64,000 bases of DNA from contig NZ_RSEB01000005.1 of assembly GCF_003933745.1 (NCBI RefSeq), positions 436,475 through 500,474 of the forward strand. The letters are read 5' to 3'. The translations under genes were made by a program, and so were the position numbers. Below, one piece after another: positions 34,785 to 43,251 of this stretch (positions are counted from its first letter, which is position 1; each line of letters starts with the position of its first letter). The notes below the pieces were generated by a model. It did not search any database. It saw only the letters and a program-made list of their open reading frames with translations, and was not told the DNA's origin. This DNA is from Glycomyces terrestris. GTDB lineage: Bacteria; Actinomycetota; Actinomycetes; Mycobacteriales; Micromonosporaceae.

Positions 34785-34806
34785 AACGATACGGTACCGT
34801 ATCGTT
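34785..34806. promoter_or_regulatory. Perfect 22-bp palindrome, candidate TetR operator
   Basis: AACGATACGGT followed directly by its exact reverse complement. It lies between the divergent exporter-tetR operon (start 34582) and ubiD (start 34936). The GC content and symmetry match operators of TetR proteins that regulate EmrB-type exporters. Confidence 0.75.
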
Positions 34807-34935
34807 GAACAGATCACAGGAAGCCTAGCGCGGGGGTGTGACAGGGGGCGGGCCGGCCGCCGTGCGGACCGGGAGCGAAGGGCCGTGTTCACTCCGCAGC
34901 CGCCTCGCCGGGCGGTCCCGGCCCCGGGTGGTTGA

Positions 34936-36405
34936 ATGGGTTTCGTGGCACCCAAGTTCCCGTACGACGACCTCCAGTCGTTCCTGGCCGCCCTCGAAGC
35001 CGACGGCGACCTCAAGCGGATCTCCGCCGAGGTGGACCCCCACCTGGAGATCTCCGAGATCACGCAGCGGGTGATCCGCGAGGGCGGGCCCGCGCTCCTG
35101 TTCGAGCGCCCCGCGGGCAGCGACATCCCGCTCGCGATCAACCTGTTCGGGACCACGAGCCGCACGGCGAGGGCCCTCGGCGTGGGCGACCTCGACGAGA
35201 TCGGGCAGCGCATCGGCGAGCTCGCCAAGCCCGAGCTCCCCGTCGGCTGGGCCGGCATCCGCGACGGCCTCGGCAAGCTCATGCAGCTGAAGTCCGTGCC
35301 GCCCAAGCGGATCAAGAAGGCCCCCTGCCAGGAGGTGGTCTTCACCGGCGACGACGTCGACCTGAACATGCTCCCGGGCCTCCAGGTGTGGCCCGGCGAC
35401 GGCGGCGTCTTCCACAACTTCGGGCTCACCCACACCAAGCACCCCGAGACCGGCAAGCGGAACGTCGGCCTCTACCGGCTCCAGCAGCACGACGAGCGCT
35501 CGATCGGCCTGCACTGGCAGATCCACAAGAACTCCACGGGCCACTACGCCGAGGCCGAGCGCCGCGGCGAGCGGCTGCCGGTCGCGGTCGCGATCGGCCC
35601 CGACCCGGTGATGGCGTACGCGGCCACCGCGCCGCTGCCGCCGGACATCGACGAGTACCTGTTCGCGGGCTTCCTGCGCGGCGAGCGGGTCGAGATGGTC
35701 GACTGCCTGACGGTGCCGCTCCAGGTGCCCGCGAACTCGCAGATCGTCCTCGAGGGCTGGGCCGAGCCCGGCGAGCGCCTCCCCGAGGGGCCCTTCGGGG
35801 ACCACACCGGGTTCTACACCCCGGTGGAGCCGTTCCCGGTGATGCGCGTCGAGGCGATGACCATGCGCCAGAACCCGATCTACCACACCATCATCACCTC
35901 GGCCCCGCCCCAGGAGGACCACGGCCTCGGCAAGGCGACCGAGCGGATCTTCCTGCCGCTGGTCAAGATCATGATCCCCGAGATCGTGGACTACGACATG
36001 CCGGCCGAGGGCGTCTTCCACAACTGCGTGATCGTCTCGATCGACAAGAAGTTCCCGAAGCAGGCGCAGAAGGTCATGAGCGCGATCTGGGGCCTCCAGA
36101 TGATGAGCCTGACGAAGCTCATCGTGGTCGTCGACGCCGACTGCGACGTGCACGACTACCGCGAGGTGGCCTGGCGGGCGCTCGGGAACGTCGACTACTC
36201 GCGGGACCTGCTGCTCACCGAGGGCCCGGTCGACCACCTCGACCACGCCTCGTACCACCAGTTCTGGGGCGGCAAGGCCGGCATCGACGCGACCGCGAAG
36301 TGGCCCGAGGAGGGCTACACGCGCGGCTGGCCCGAGGCCATGCGCATGAGCGCCTCCGTGAAGGCCACCGTGGACCGGCGCTGGAAGGAGTACGGCCTTG
36401 ACTGA
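34936..36405 (+). CDS. UbiD-family decarboxylase, menaquinone (futalosine) pathway type (489 aa)
   Basis: UbiD enzymes use prenylated FMN to decarboxylate aromatic acids. Here the substrate is probably the naphthoate intermediate of the futalosine pathway (MqnL role), because the next gene is a UbiA-type prenyltransferase overlapping it by 8 nt. The N-terminal FMN-type domain begins YDDLQSFLAALEADGDL. Conserved segments include HNFGLTHTKHPETG (prFMN binding) and GPFGDHTGFYTPVEPFPV (the E-x-P region). The UbiX partner is not in the window. ATG 34936 is chosen; GTG 34945 is possible. The alternative, UbiD in ubiquinone synthesis, is unlikely in an actinomycete. Confidence 0.88.
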   Translation: MGFVAPKFPYDDLQSFLAALEADGDLKRISAEVDPHLEISEITQRVIREGGPALLFERPAGSDIPLAINLFGTTSRTARALGVGDLDEIGQRIGELAKPELPVGWAGIRDGLGKLMQLKSVPPKRIKKAPCQEVVFTGDDVDLNMLPGLQVWPGDGGVFHNFGLTHTKHPETGKRNVGLYRLQQHDERSIGLHWQIHKNSTGHYAEAERRGERLPVAVAIGPDPVMAYAATAPLPPDIDEYLFAGFLRGERVEMVDCLTVPLQVPANSQIVLEGWAEPGERLPEGPFGDHTGFYTPVEPFPVMRVEAMTMRQNPIYHTIITSAPPQEDHGLGKATERIFLPLVKIMIPEIVDYDMPAEGVFHNCVIVSIDKKFPKQAQKVMSAIWGLQMMSLTKLIVVVDADCDVHDYREVAWRALGNVDYSRDLLLTEGPVDHLDHASYHQFWGGKAGIDATAKWPEEGYTRGWPEAMRMSASVKATVDRRWKEYGLD

Positions 36406-37282
36406 CACCCTCCCGAGGTCCAATCCCGTCAAGGACTTCCTGAAGCTCGTCGCCTTCGAGCACTCGGTGTTCGCGCTGCCGTTCGCGTACCTCTCGACGC
36501 TCACGGTCATGGCCCTGGAGGACGCGTTCAGCTGGACCGTGCTGGTCCTGGTCACGCTCGCGATGGTCGGGGCCCGCACGCTCGCCATGGCCGCCAACCG
36601 GATCATCGACCGGGGGATCGACGCGAGGAACCCGCGCACCGCCCAGCGCGAGCTGGTGACGGGGAAGGTCTCGCTGCGGACGGCGTACGCCGGCTGCGCG
36701 GTGAGCCTCGCCGTGCTCCTCGCCTCGGCGTTCCTGCTCAACCCGCTCTGCTTCTATCTGAGCCCCCTGGCGGTCGCGCCGCTGGTCGTCTACCCGTACG
36801 CGAAGCGCTTCACGGACTACCCGCACGCGGTCCTGGGCCTGGCGCAGATGGTCGCGCCGGTGGGCGCGTGGCTGGCGGTGACCGGGACGTTCGCGGGCTC
36901 GGGCCCGGCGATCGTCCTCGGTGCGGCCGTGGGCCTGTGGATCGGCGGGTTCGACCTCATCTACGCGTGCCAGGACGCCGAGGTCGACCGCGAGATCGGC
37001 GTGCGCTCCACACCGGCGCGCTGGGGCGTGGCGGCCGCGCTGCACGCCTCCTCGGCCACCCACGTGGCCGCCGTCGGGCTGTTCGCGTGGTTCGGGCTGC
37101 TCACCGGGTTCGGGCTCCTGTACTGGATCGGCCTGGGCCTGGTGGCGGTGGCGCTGGTGTACGAGCACGCGATCGTGCGGCCCGGCGACCTGTCGAAGGT
37201 CAACCGGGCCTTCTTCACCGCGAACGGGTTCGTGGCGGTGGCGCTGTTCGCGTTCGCGCTCGGGGACCTGCTGCTGCGCTAG
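36398..37282 (+). CDS. UbiA-family prenyltransferase, probable MqnP role (294 aa)
   Basis: This enzyme attaches the prenyl side chain to the aromatic head group of menaquinone within the membrane. It has eight or nine predicted helices and two Asp-rich motifs: NRIIDRGIDARNP near residue 68 and YACQDAEVDREIG near residue 190, which bind the prenyl diphosphate through Mg. The start TTG lies 8 nt inside the ubiD stop, so translation is coupled. Its stop overlaps the stop of the convergent SDR-like gene by 4 nt. UbiD-UbiA pairing supports the futalosine rather than the Men route. Confidence 0.9.
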   Translation: MTDTLPRSNPVKDFLKLVAFEHSVFALPFAYLSTLTVMALEDAFSWTVLVLVTLAMVGARTLAMAANRIIDRGIDARNPRTAQRELVTGKVSLRTAYAGCAVSLAVLLASAFLLNPLCFYLSPLAVAPLVVYPYAKRFTDYPHAVLGLAQMVAPVGAWLAVTGTFAGSGPAIVLGAAVGLWIGGFDLIYACQDAEVDREIGVRSTPARWGVAAALHASSATHVAAVGLFAWFGLLTGFGLLYWIGLGLVAVALVYEHAIVRPGDLSKVNRAFFTANGFVAVALFAFALGDLLLR

Positions 37283-37995
37283 GCCGCGCCGCCGGCGTGG
37301 GCGAGCGCCGAGGGGGTGAGCCGGCCGTTGATGGCGGGCGCCTCGCGGACGAGCGCGTCGTCCTCGGCGGCGGCGACCATGAACAGGGCGAAGTCGGTGC
37401 GGCGGGTCAGGTTGCTCTCCAGGACCGGGTCGCCGACGTGGCGGCTCCACACCGGCAGGCCCTGGCTGGGGCCCTCTTCGAGGTCGCTGCCGCGCACGAG
37501 GGTCCAGCGGGTGTCGCTGCGGAAGATGAGGTCGGCGGCGCGGTACTGGTCGTCGAGGTCGATGAGGCGGGTGATCCGCATGAACCTGGCGAAGTGCACG
37601 GCGGCCCGGAGGCCGCGCGAGTACCTGTCGAGGCCGTCGCGGGTGATGTGCCAGCCGCAGGAGAAGATCAGGCGCGCATCGGGTTCCGCGAAGTCGATCA
37701 CGGCCTTGGCGGTGCCCGAGGAGTAGTCGTTCACGCCCCAGGGGACGAGCACGGTGAGGACGGCGTCGCAGCCCTCGACGGCGCGGGCGACGACGTCGCG
37801 GTCGTTGGTGAAGCCGGGGTGGATCGTGATGCGGTCGGCGTAGTCGTCGAGCTTGCGGACGCTCTTCTCGCGGCAGACGCCGACGACCTCGTAGCCGCGG
37901 TCGAGGGCGTGCCGGACCATGTGGCGCCCCAGTTTGCCGGAGGCGCCGACGATGCAGATGCGCTTGCCGGCGCCGGTCTGCGGGATGAATTCCAT
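37279..37995 (-). CDS. NAD(P)-binding atypical SDR-like protein (238 aa)
   Basis: The N-terminal Rossmann motif is IVGASGKLGRHMVRHAL (GxxGxxG, about residues 17-33), followed by VVGVCREKSVRKL, which is NADP-type. There is no YxxxK catalytic pair in the usual place, so this looks like an NmrA/atypical SDR that may act as a redox-sensor or reductase. It is divergent from a TetR regulator and shares a 33-bp inverted repeat with it, so the regulator probably controls it. It ends against ubiA, overlapping by 4 nt. The substrate cannot be inferred. Confidence 0.75.
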   Translation of the reverse strand: MEFIPQTGAGKRICIVGASGKLGRHMVRHALDRGYEVVGVCREKSVRKLDDYADRITIHPGFTNDRDVVARAVEGCDAVLTVLVPWGVNDYSSGTAKAVIDFAEPDARLIFSCGWHITRDGLDRYSRGLRAAVHFARFMRITRLIDLDDQYRAADLIFRSDTRWTLVRGSDLEEGPSQGLPVWSRHVGDPVLESNLTRRTDFALFMVAAAEDDALVREAPAINGRLTPSALAHAGGAA

Positions 37996-38027
37996 GAGGT
38001 GCTCCTCGGTCGAAGGGTGCTTGCTCC

Positions 38028-38060
38028 TTTACACTGTACAGGAAAACTGTACGGTGTAAA
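38028..38060. promoter_or_regulatory. 33-bp inverted repeat, candidate TetR operator between divergent genes
   Basis: TTTACACTGTACAG and CTGTACGGTGTAAA are inverted 14-bp arms with one mismatch around GAAAA. It lies between the SDR-like gene (start 37995) and the TetR gene (start 38098), 37 nt before the latter. Confidence 0.7.
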
Positions 38061-38097
38061 GTACAGTCGGCCGACGACCGGATGAACAGGAGCCGAC

Positions 38098-38772
38098 GTG
38101 AGCGACGAACCCGCGACCCCGTCCGCCCGGGGCACGCTCAGCCGCGAGAAGGTGCTGCGCGCGGCGGTGGCGATGGCCGACGAGGCCGGCGGCGCGGTGC
38201 CGAGCACCCGCAAGCTCGCCGAGCGGCTCGGCGTGCGGGCGATGGCGCTCTACCACCACTTCAAGAACAAGGACGAGCTCCTCGACGGCATGGTCGACCT
38301 GGTGTTCGCGGAGGTGGCGCTGCCGGAGCCGGGCGAGGGCTGGCGGGAGGGGATGCGGCGCCGCGCCGACTCGATGCGCGCGGCCCTGGGCCGGCACCCG
38401 TGGGCGGTCGGGCTCATGGACTCGCGGGTGCACCCCGGCGCGGCGACGCTGCGCCACCACGACGCGGTCATCGGCTGCCTGCGCGCGGACGGCTTCACCA
38501 TCGCCGGTGCGGCCCATGCGTTCTCGCTGCTCGACTCCTACATCTACGGGTTCGCGATCCAGGAGGCGGCGCTGCCGTTCGACTCCTCCGGCGGGGACGA
38601 CATGGAGGCGGTCGCCGCGGGCGTCATGGCGCAGGCCGCGGGCCGGTTCCCGCACCTGACCGAGATGGCGGTCGAGCACGCGATGCGGCCGGGCTACGCG
38701 TACGGCGAGGAGTTCGCGATCGGCCTCGACCTCATCCTCGACGGCATGGAGCGCCGCCGCGCCGACTGGTGA
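38098..38772 (+). CDS. TetR-family regulator, TetR_C type (224 aa)
   Basis: The helix-turn-helix (about 15-60) contains [32 protein letters not shown], quoted here as [20 protein letters not shown]. The C-terminal domain (about 75-210) is the Class A tetracycline-repressor type, with [17 protein letters not shown]. It probably represses the divergent SDR-like gene and itself at the inverted repeat 38028-38060. GTG 38098 is the start. It abuts the convergent acyltransferase gene with no intervening base. Confidence 0.85.
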   Translation: MSDEPATPSARGTLSREKVLRAAVAMADEAGGAVPSTRKLAERLGVRAMALYHHFKNKDELLDGMVDLVFAEVALPEPGEGWREGMRRRADSMRAALGRHPWAVGLMDSRVHPGAATLRHHDAVIGCLRADGFTIAGAAHAFSLLDSYIYGFAIQEAALPFDSSGGDDMEAVAAGVMAQAAGRFPHLTEMAVEHAMRPGYAYGEEFAIGLDLILDGMERRRADW

Positions 38773-40830
38773 CTACCAGCCGGTGGCCTCGCGCACGAGG
38801 TCGCCGACGTACGGCGCGAGCGTCGCCGAGTACGTGGCCGTCAGGTGCGAGTGGTCGCGGAAGGTGAGGACGTTCCCGATGACGGCCGGGCAGGTGCCCT
38901 CGGGGCACACGTAGTCGACGAGGTCCCCGAAGGTCACGTTCGCGGGCAGGTCGGCGTACTCGCCGGTGGGGTCCTCGGGCGCGCGGGTGAGGCTCACCGG
39001 CGTGGCGCACTCCTCGACCGTCCGCTGCTCGAGGCATTCGGGCAGCGGCTCGGCCAGGCGCGGCAGGTCGCGCAGCGCGAGGACCTCCACGCCCCACTCG
39101 TCGAGGGTCCGCCACCGGTCGGCGAACCCCGGGTAGGTGCCGTCGCCGCCCTCGAACGCCCGGGTCGAGAGCGTCACGACCAGGTCGGGGCGCAGCTCCA
39201 CGAGCACGCCGAGGACCTGCTCGTTCCACTCGACGCAGGACGCGGCCTCCTCGGCGTCGTCGTTGCGGGGCGCCTCGGTCGAGAACTGGCAGCCGGACTT
39301 GGTGATCGACACGACCTGCCAGCCGGACTCGAGCGCGGCCTCGTGGAACGCCGGGAACCAGTGCGCGATGCGCGAGCCGCCGACGAGCGCGATCGTGTGC
39401 TCGGCGCCCGGGTCGCCGTACGCGCACGGCGTCGCCTCGCTCCCGGCCAGGCCCGCGTCGCAGCCGTCGGCGTAGATCACCGGCATGTCCTGGACGTTGT
39501 CGAGCGGCGGGATGAACGGCGCCTCCTCCAGGGACGCCGCGAGCGCCGGGTCGGACAGGACCGCCGCGCCCGGGTACGTCTCCCGGTCGGCGGCCAGCTC
39601 GGCGAGCGCGGCGCCCGCGTTCGCGTTGCGCTGCAAGTAGACGTGCTGCGCGGCGAGGGTCACCGCGAGCAGCGGGACCGCGAACGCCGCGGCGGCGGCC
39701 AGCGACCAGCGGCGGCCGGGCCGGCGCTTCGCGAACGCGCTCACGCCGCCCTCCACGGCCCACGTGGTGACCGCGGCGAGGACGAGCGCGGCCCCGAGGA
39801 CGGCGGCCCCGCCCGCGAGCGTCGCCGTCTCGCGCCCGGTGCGGTGCAGGTAGACCACGAGGATCGGCCAGTGCCACAGGTACAGGGCGTACGACCACGC
39901 GCCGAGCCGCACCACCGGCTTCCAGGTGAGCAGCCGGTCGGCGGCGTACGGCAGCCCCGTCGTCCCGGCGAGGATCACGCACGCCGCCGCGCCGACCGGC
40001 CACAGCGCGATCGCGCCCGGGAACAGCGTCGACACCTCCAGCAGCGCACCGCAGGAGAGGAGGGCCGCGAGCCCGAACCAGCCGAGCGGCACCCGCAGTC
40101 CGACCGGCAGGCGCAGGTACGGGAGCGCGAGCGCGAACATGCCGCCGAACGCGAGCTCCCACAGCCGCGCGCCGGTGTCGAAGTACGCCCACGCCTGCCG
40201 GGTGTCCGTCGTGACCACCGAGTACGTGAGCGACACGGCGAACACCATGGCGCACAGCAGGAACACGGCCTCGCGCAGCCGCACGCCCCGCGTGCGCGCC
40301 AGCAGCGCCGCGACCGCGACCAGGACCAGCCACGCCAGGTAGAACTGGCCCTGGATCGACAGGGACCAGAAGTGCTGGAGCGGGCTCGGCGCGCCGTCGC
40401 GGGCGAGGTAGTCGACGGCCTTCGCCGCCAGCGCCCAGTTCTCGTAGTACAGCAGCGAGGCGGCGGTCTCGTCGAACACCGCGGGCCAGCGCGACCTCGG
40501 CAGCCACAGGTACGCGGCGGCGAGCGTCCCGGCCATGACCACGGCGGCCGTCGGCACGAGCCGGCGGGCGAGCCGCGGCAGGAAGTGCGTCGCGCGCACC
40601 CCGCCGGTGCGCTCCACCGACCGCGTCAGGGACGCGGTGATGAAGAAGCCGGTCAGGAACAGGAAGACGTCGACGCCGCCGGAGACCCGGTTGAACCAGA
40701 TGTGGTAGACGGCGACGAGGAGGACCGCGACGGCCCGCAGGCCCTCGACCTCGGGTCGGAACCCGGCGTCGGGGCGGGCGGGCGCGGCGGCGCGGACTGG
40801 GGCGCGTGCGGTGGTGGTGGTCGCGGACAT
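38773..40830 (-). CDS. OafA-type membrane acyltransferase with C-terminal SGNH domain (685 aa)
   Basis: This enzyme likely O-acetylates a cell-surface polysaccharide. Residues about 25-400 form an acyltransferase_3 membrane domain with ten helices; the catalytic His region is VEGLRAVAVLLVAVYHIWF near residue 40. A periplasmic SGNH domain follows (about 460-685), with IALVGGSRIAHWFP as block I (the usual GDSH reads GGSR here) and FRDHSHLTATYSATL carrying the terminal Asp-x-x-His pair. The two-domain layout matches OafA/YrhL-SGNH proteins. ATG 40830 is the start. It runs away from the nuo operon across about 300 nt. Confidence 0.88.
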   Translation of the reverse strand: MSATTTTARAPVRAAAPARPDAGFRPEVEGLRAVAVLLVAVYHIWFNRVSGGVDVFLFLTGFFITASLTRSVERTGGVRATHFLPRLARRLVPTAAVVMAGTLAAAYLWLPRSRWPAVFDETAASLLYYENWALAAKAVDYLARDGAPSPLQHFWSLSIQGQFYLAWLVLVAVAALLARTRGVRLREAVFLLCAMVFAVSLTYSVVTTDTRQAWAYFDTGARLWELAFGGMFALALPYLRLPVGLRVPLGWFGLAALLSCGALLEVSTLFPGAIALWPVGAAACVILAGTTGLPYAADRLLTWKPVVRLGAWSYALYLWHWPILVVYLHRTGRETATLAGGAAVLGAALVLAAVTTWAVEGGVSAFAKRRPGRRWSLAAAAAFAVPLLAVTLAAQHVYLQRNANAGAALAELAADRETYPGAAVLSDPALAASLEEAPFIPPLDNVQDMPVIYADGCDAGLAGSEATPCAYGDPGAEHTIALVGGSRIAHWFPAFHEAALESGWQVVSITKSGCQFSTEAPRNDDAEEAASCVEWNEQVLGVLVELRPDLVVTLSTRAFEGGDGTYPGFADRWRTLDEWGVEVLALRDLPRLAEPLPECLEQRTVEECATPVSLTRAPEDPTGEYADLPANVTFGDLVDYVCPEGTCPAVIGNVLTFRDHSHLTATYSATLAPYVGDLVREATGW

Positions 40831-41131
40831 CGTCACATCAATGAGGAGGGTCGGGCGGTATCCCGGGAGCGTAGAAGCGCCCCGCGACCCCGCGGGGAAG
40901 CGGAGGGGCCCGGGAGGTGTCGGCGCGGTGAACCGCCGGTGAACCGCACCCGGGGCGCGGTGGGGCTGGGGCGCACGGGGCCCCGGGGGCGCGCCGGACG
41001 CCGGCCGCCCCGCCGGCGACCGTTTCCCCTGGATCGACACGGCCCCGGGTCTGGACTTTCGCAGGCCGCGTGGTCCAAGATGGGGCCATGTGGCCCCGAT
41101 CGACCGATCCCCTCCCTCCGGGGAGGATCCA

Positions 41132-41452
41132 GTGCATCCGCTGATCGGGTACCTGATCGCCGTGGGGCTCTTCGCGATCGGCCTCTACGGGGTCCTCACG
41201 CGCCGCAACGCGGTCCTCCAGCTCGCCGCCGCCGAGCTCATGCTCGGCGGCGTCCACCTCGTCCTCGTCACCACCGACCTCGTCGCCGGCCTGCGCACCG
41301 GGCAGAGCTTCGCGCTGTTCATCGTGGTCGTCGCCGCCGCGGAGGTCGGCGTCGGCCTCGCCCTGGTGCTCAACCTGTGGCGCGAGCGCGCCTCCATCGA
41401 CACCGACGCACTGCCCGAAGAGGACGACGCCGGCGCGGAGGCGCGCCGGTGA
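41132..41452 (+). CDS. nuoK: NADH-quinone oxidoreductase subunit K-like
   Basis: NuoK is a three-helix membrane subunit of complex I that helps transmit conformational change to the antiporter subunits. Two conserved membrane Glu residues are visible, in LAAAELMLGGV and VVAAAEVGVGLAL. I start at GTG 41132 (VHPLIGYLIAVG), with GGGAGGA at 41121. It is 106 aa long, as usual. The stop overlaps the nuoL start (GTGA). It opens the four-gene operon nuoKLMN; no nuoJ or other nuo gene precedes it, only the divergent acyltransferase. Confidence 0.9.
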   Translation: MHPLIGYLIAVGLFAIGLYGVLTRRNAVLQLAAAELMLGGVHLVLVTTDLVAGLRTGQSFALFIVVVAAAEVGVGLALVLNLWRERASIDTDALPEEDDAGAEARR

Positions 41453-43251
41453 CCGCCGCTTGGATCCTCATCGCCGCCCCGGCCGCCGCCGGGCTCGCCG
41501 GGCTCCTGGTGCGCCGCCGCGCGGCCGCCGCCTGGCTCGGGTACGCGGGCCCCGCGGCCGCGCTCGCGTGCGCGGTCGCCGCCGCCACCGCGAACCCGCG
41601 CACCGCGGTCGTGCTCGCCGACTTCGGGACCGTGCGCGTCTGGGCCGCCCTCGACCTCGCCCCCGGCGCGTGCGCCGTCGCGGTCGCCGCCGCGGCCGTG
41701 TCGCTCCTGGTGCAGCTGTACTCGGCCGCGTACCTGCGCGACGACCCGCGCTACGCGCCGTTCGCGGCCCAGGTCAACCTGTTCTGCGCCGCGATGCTCC
41801 TGGTCGTGGCCGCCGACGACCTCGTGCTCCTCCTCATCGGCTGGGAGGTCATGGGCGCCTGCTCGTACCTCCTCATCGCCCACTACGCGACGCTGCCGCA
41901 GGCGCCGGGCGCGGCCGCGAAGGCGTTCCTGGTGACGCGCTTCGGGGACGTGGCGTTCGTCCTCGGCGTCATGGTCCTCGGGACCGCGGCCGGGACGTTC
42001 CGCATCAGCGCCCTGACGGCCGTGCCCGAGGGCGCGGCGGCCGCCGCGATGCTCCTGATCCTGTTCGGCTGCATCGGGAAGTCGGCGCAGTTCCCGCTCC
42101 AGATCTGGCTGCCCCCGGCGATGGCCGGCCCGACCCCGGTGAGCGCGCTCATCCACGCGGCCACCATGGTCGCCGCGGGCGCGTACGTGCTCACCCGGCT
42201 GCTGCCGGTGTGGCCGCCCGGGCTGCTCCTGGTGGTCGCGGTCGTGGCGGCGGTGACGATGGTCGGCGCGGGCCTGTGCGCGCTCGCGGCGCGCGACGTC
42301 AAGGGCGTGCTCGCGTGGTCGACGGTGAGCCAGGTCGGGTTCATGTTCGCGGCCGTCGCGGTCGCGGCCGGGGACTCGGCGCTGTTCCACCTCGTGTCGC
42401 ACGCGGCGTTCAAGGGCCTGCTGTTCCTGACGGCGGGCGTGGTGATCGCGCTGGCGGGCACGGACGGGTCGCTGGCGCGGACGCGGCTGCGGCCGGGCGA
42501 TTCGCGGCTGGTGTTCTGGGCCATGACGATCGGGCTCGCGGCGATGGCGGGCCTGCCGCCGCTGGGCGGGTTCTACTCGAAGGAGGCGGTGCTGGGCGCG
42601 GCCTACGAGGCGGCGACGCCGGCGGGCGTGGTCGTGTTCTGGGCGGGCACCGGGGCGAGCATCCTGACGGCGGCGTACGCGGCGCGGCTGTGGCTGCTGC
42701 TGTTCTGGCGCGGCGGGAGCGGCGAGGCCCGGCCGGCGGTGCCGCGCGCGGAGTCGTTCAGCCTGTGGGCGTTGACGGTCGCGACGGTCGCGGTCGGGGC
42801 GCTGTACTACGCGGGGCCGTTCGAGGTGCCGGTGCTGCACCTGGACTTGATGGCGCTGCTGCTGCTGGCGACGCTCGGCGGGTTCGCGATCACGGGCGAC
42901 TCGTGGTGGCGCGACCGGCCGGGGCGGCGCACGGGCGAGCCGGTCGGGGACCGCGACCCGGCGCGGGTCCTGGGGCGGGCGCGCGAGGCGTTCGCGGAGG
43001 GCCTGTACGCGGAGCGGTTGGCGGCCAAGGCGACCGTGGGGCTCGCCGCGGCGGCGAGCGCGGCGGCGACGGCGCTCGACGTGCGGCTCGTGGACCGGAC
43101 GGCCGTGGAGGGCTCGGCGCGGGCGGCCCTCGCGGCGGCCGACGGCACGGCGGCCGGCCACCGGGGCGGCCTGGTCCGGTACCTGCGCCTGAGCGCGGCC
43201 GGCACGCTCGTGGTGGCGGTGGTCGCGATCGGGGTGGGCCTGTGGACGTGA
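41449..43251 (+). CDS. nuoL: NADH-quinone oxidoreductase subunit L-like (600 aa)
   Basis: NuoL is the distal antiporter-like proton-pumping subunit. The proton-path Glu lies in LLIGWEVMGACSYLLIAHY and the central Lys in GKSAQFPLQIWLPPAMAGP, followed by PVSALIHAATMVAAG. The C-terminal part shows the amphipathic long helix region, then a final membrane helix (GTLVVAVVAIGVGLWT). Its length of 600 aa is a little short. It overlaps nuoK by 4 nt and nuoM by 1 to 4 nt, so the operon is tightly coupled. The soluble NADH-dehydrogenase subunits are absent nearby. Confidence 0.92.
   Translation: MTAAWILIAAPAAAGLAGLLVRRRAAAAWLGYAGPAAALACAVAAATANPRTAVVLADFGTVRVWAALDLAPGACAVAVAAAAVSLLVQLYSAAYLRDDPRYAPFAAQVNLFCAAMLLVVAADDLVLLLIGWEVMGACSYLLIAHYATLPQAPGAAAKAFLVTRFGDVAFVLGVMVLGTAAGTFRISALTAVPEGAAAAAMLLILFGCIGKSAQFPLQIWLPPAMAGPTPVSALIHAATMVAAGAYVLTRLLPVWPPGLLLVVAVVAAVTMVGAGLCALAARDVKGVLAWSTVSQVGFMFAAVAVAAGDSALFHLVSHAAFKGLLFLTAGVVIALAGTDGSLARTRLRPGDSRLVFWAMTIGLAAMAGLPPLGGFYSKEAVLGAAYEAATPAGVVVFWAGTGASILTAAYAARLWLLLFWRGGSGEARPAVPRAESFSLWALTVATVAVGALYYAGPFEVPVLHLDLMALLLLATLGGFAITGDSWWRDRPGRRTGEPVGDRDPARVLGRAREAFAEGLYAERLAAKATVGLAAAASAAATALDVRLVDRTAVEGSARAALAAADGTAAGHRGGLVRYLRLSAAGTLVVAVVAIGVGLWT

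Noticed and set aside
38845-43251. 1468-residue open frame running antisense through the acyltransferase into nuoL
   Set aside because: The part from 38845 to about 41130 is antisense to a clear acyltransferase gene and has low-complexity Arg/Gly/Val composition; only its end is real (nuoL from 41449).
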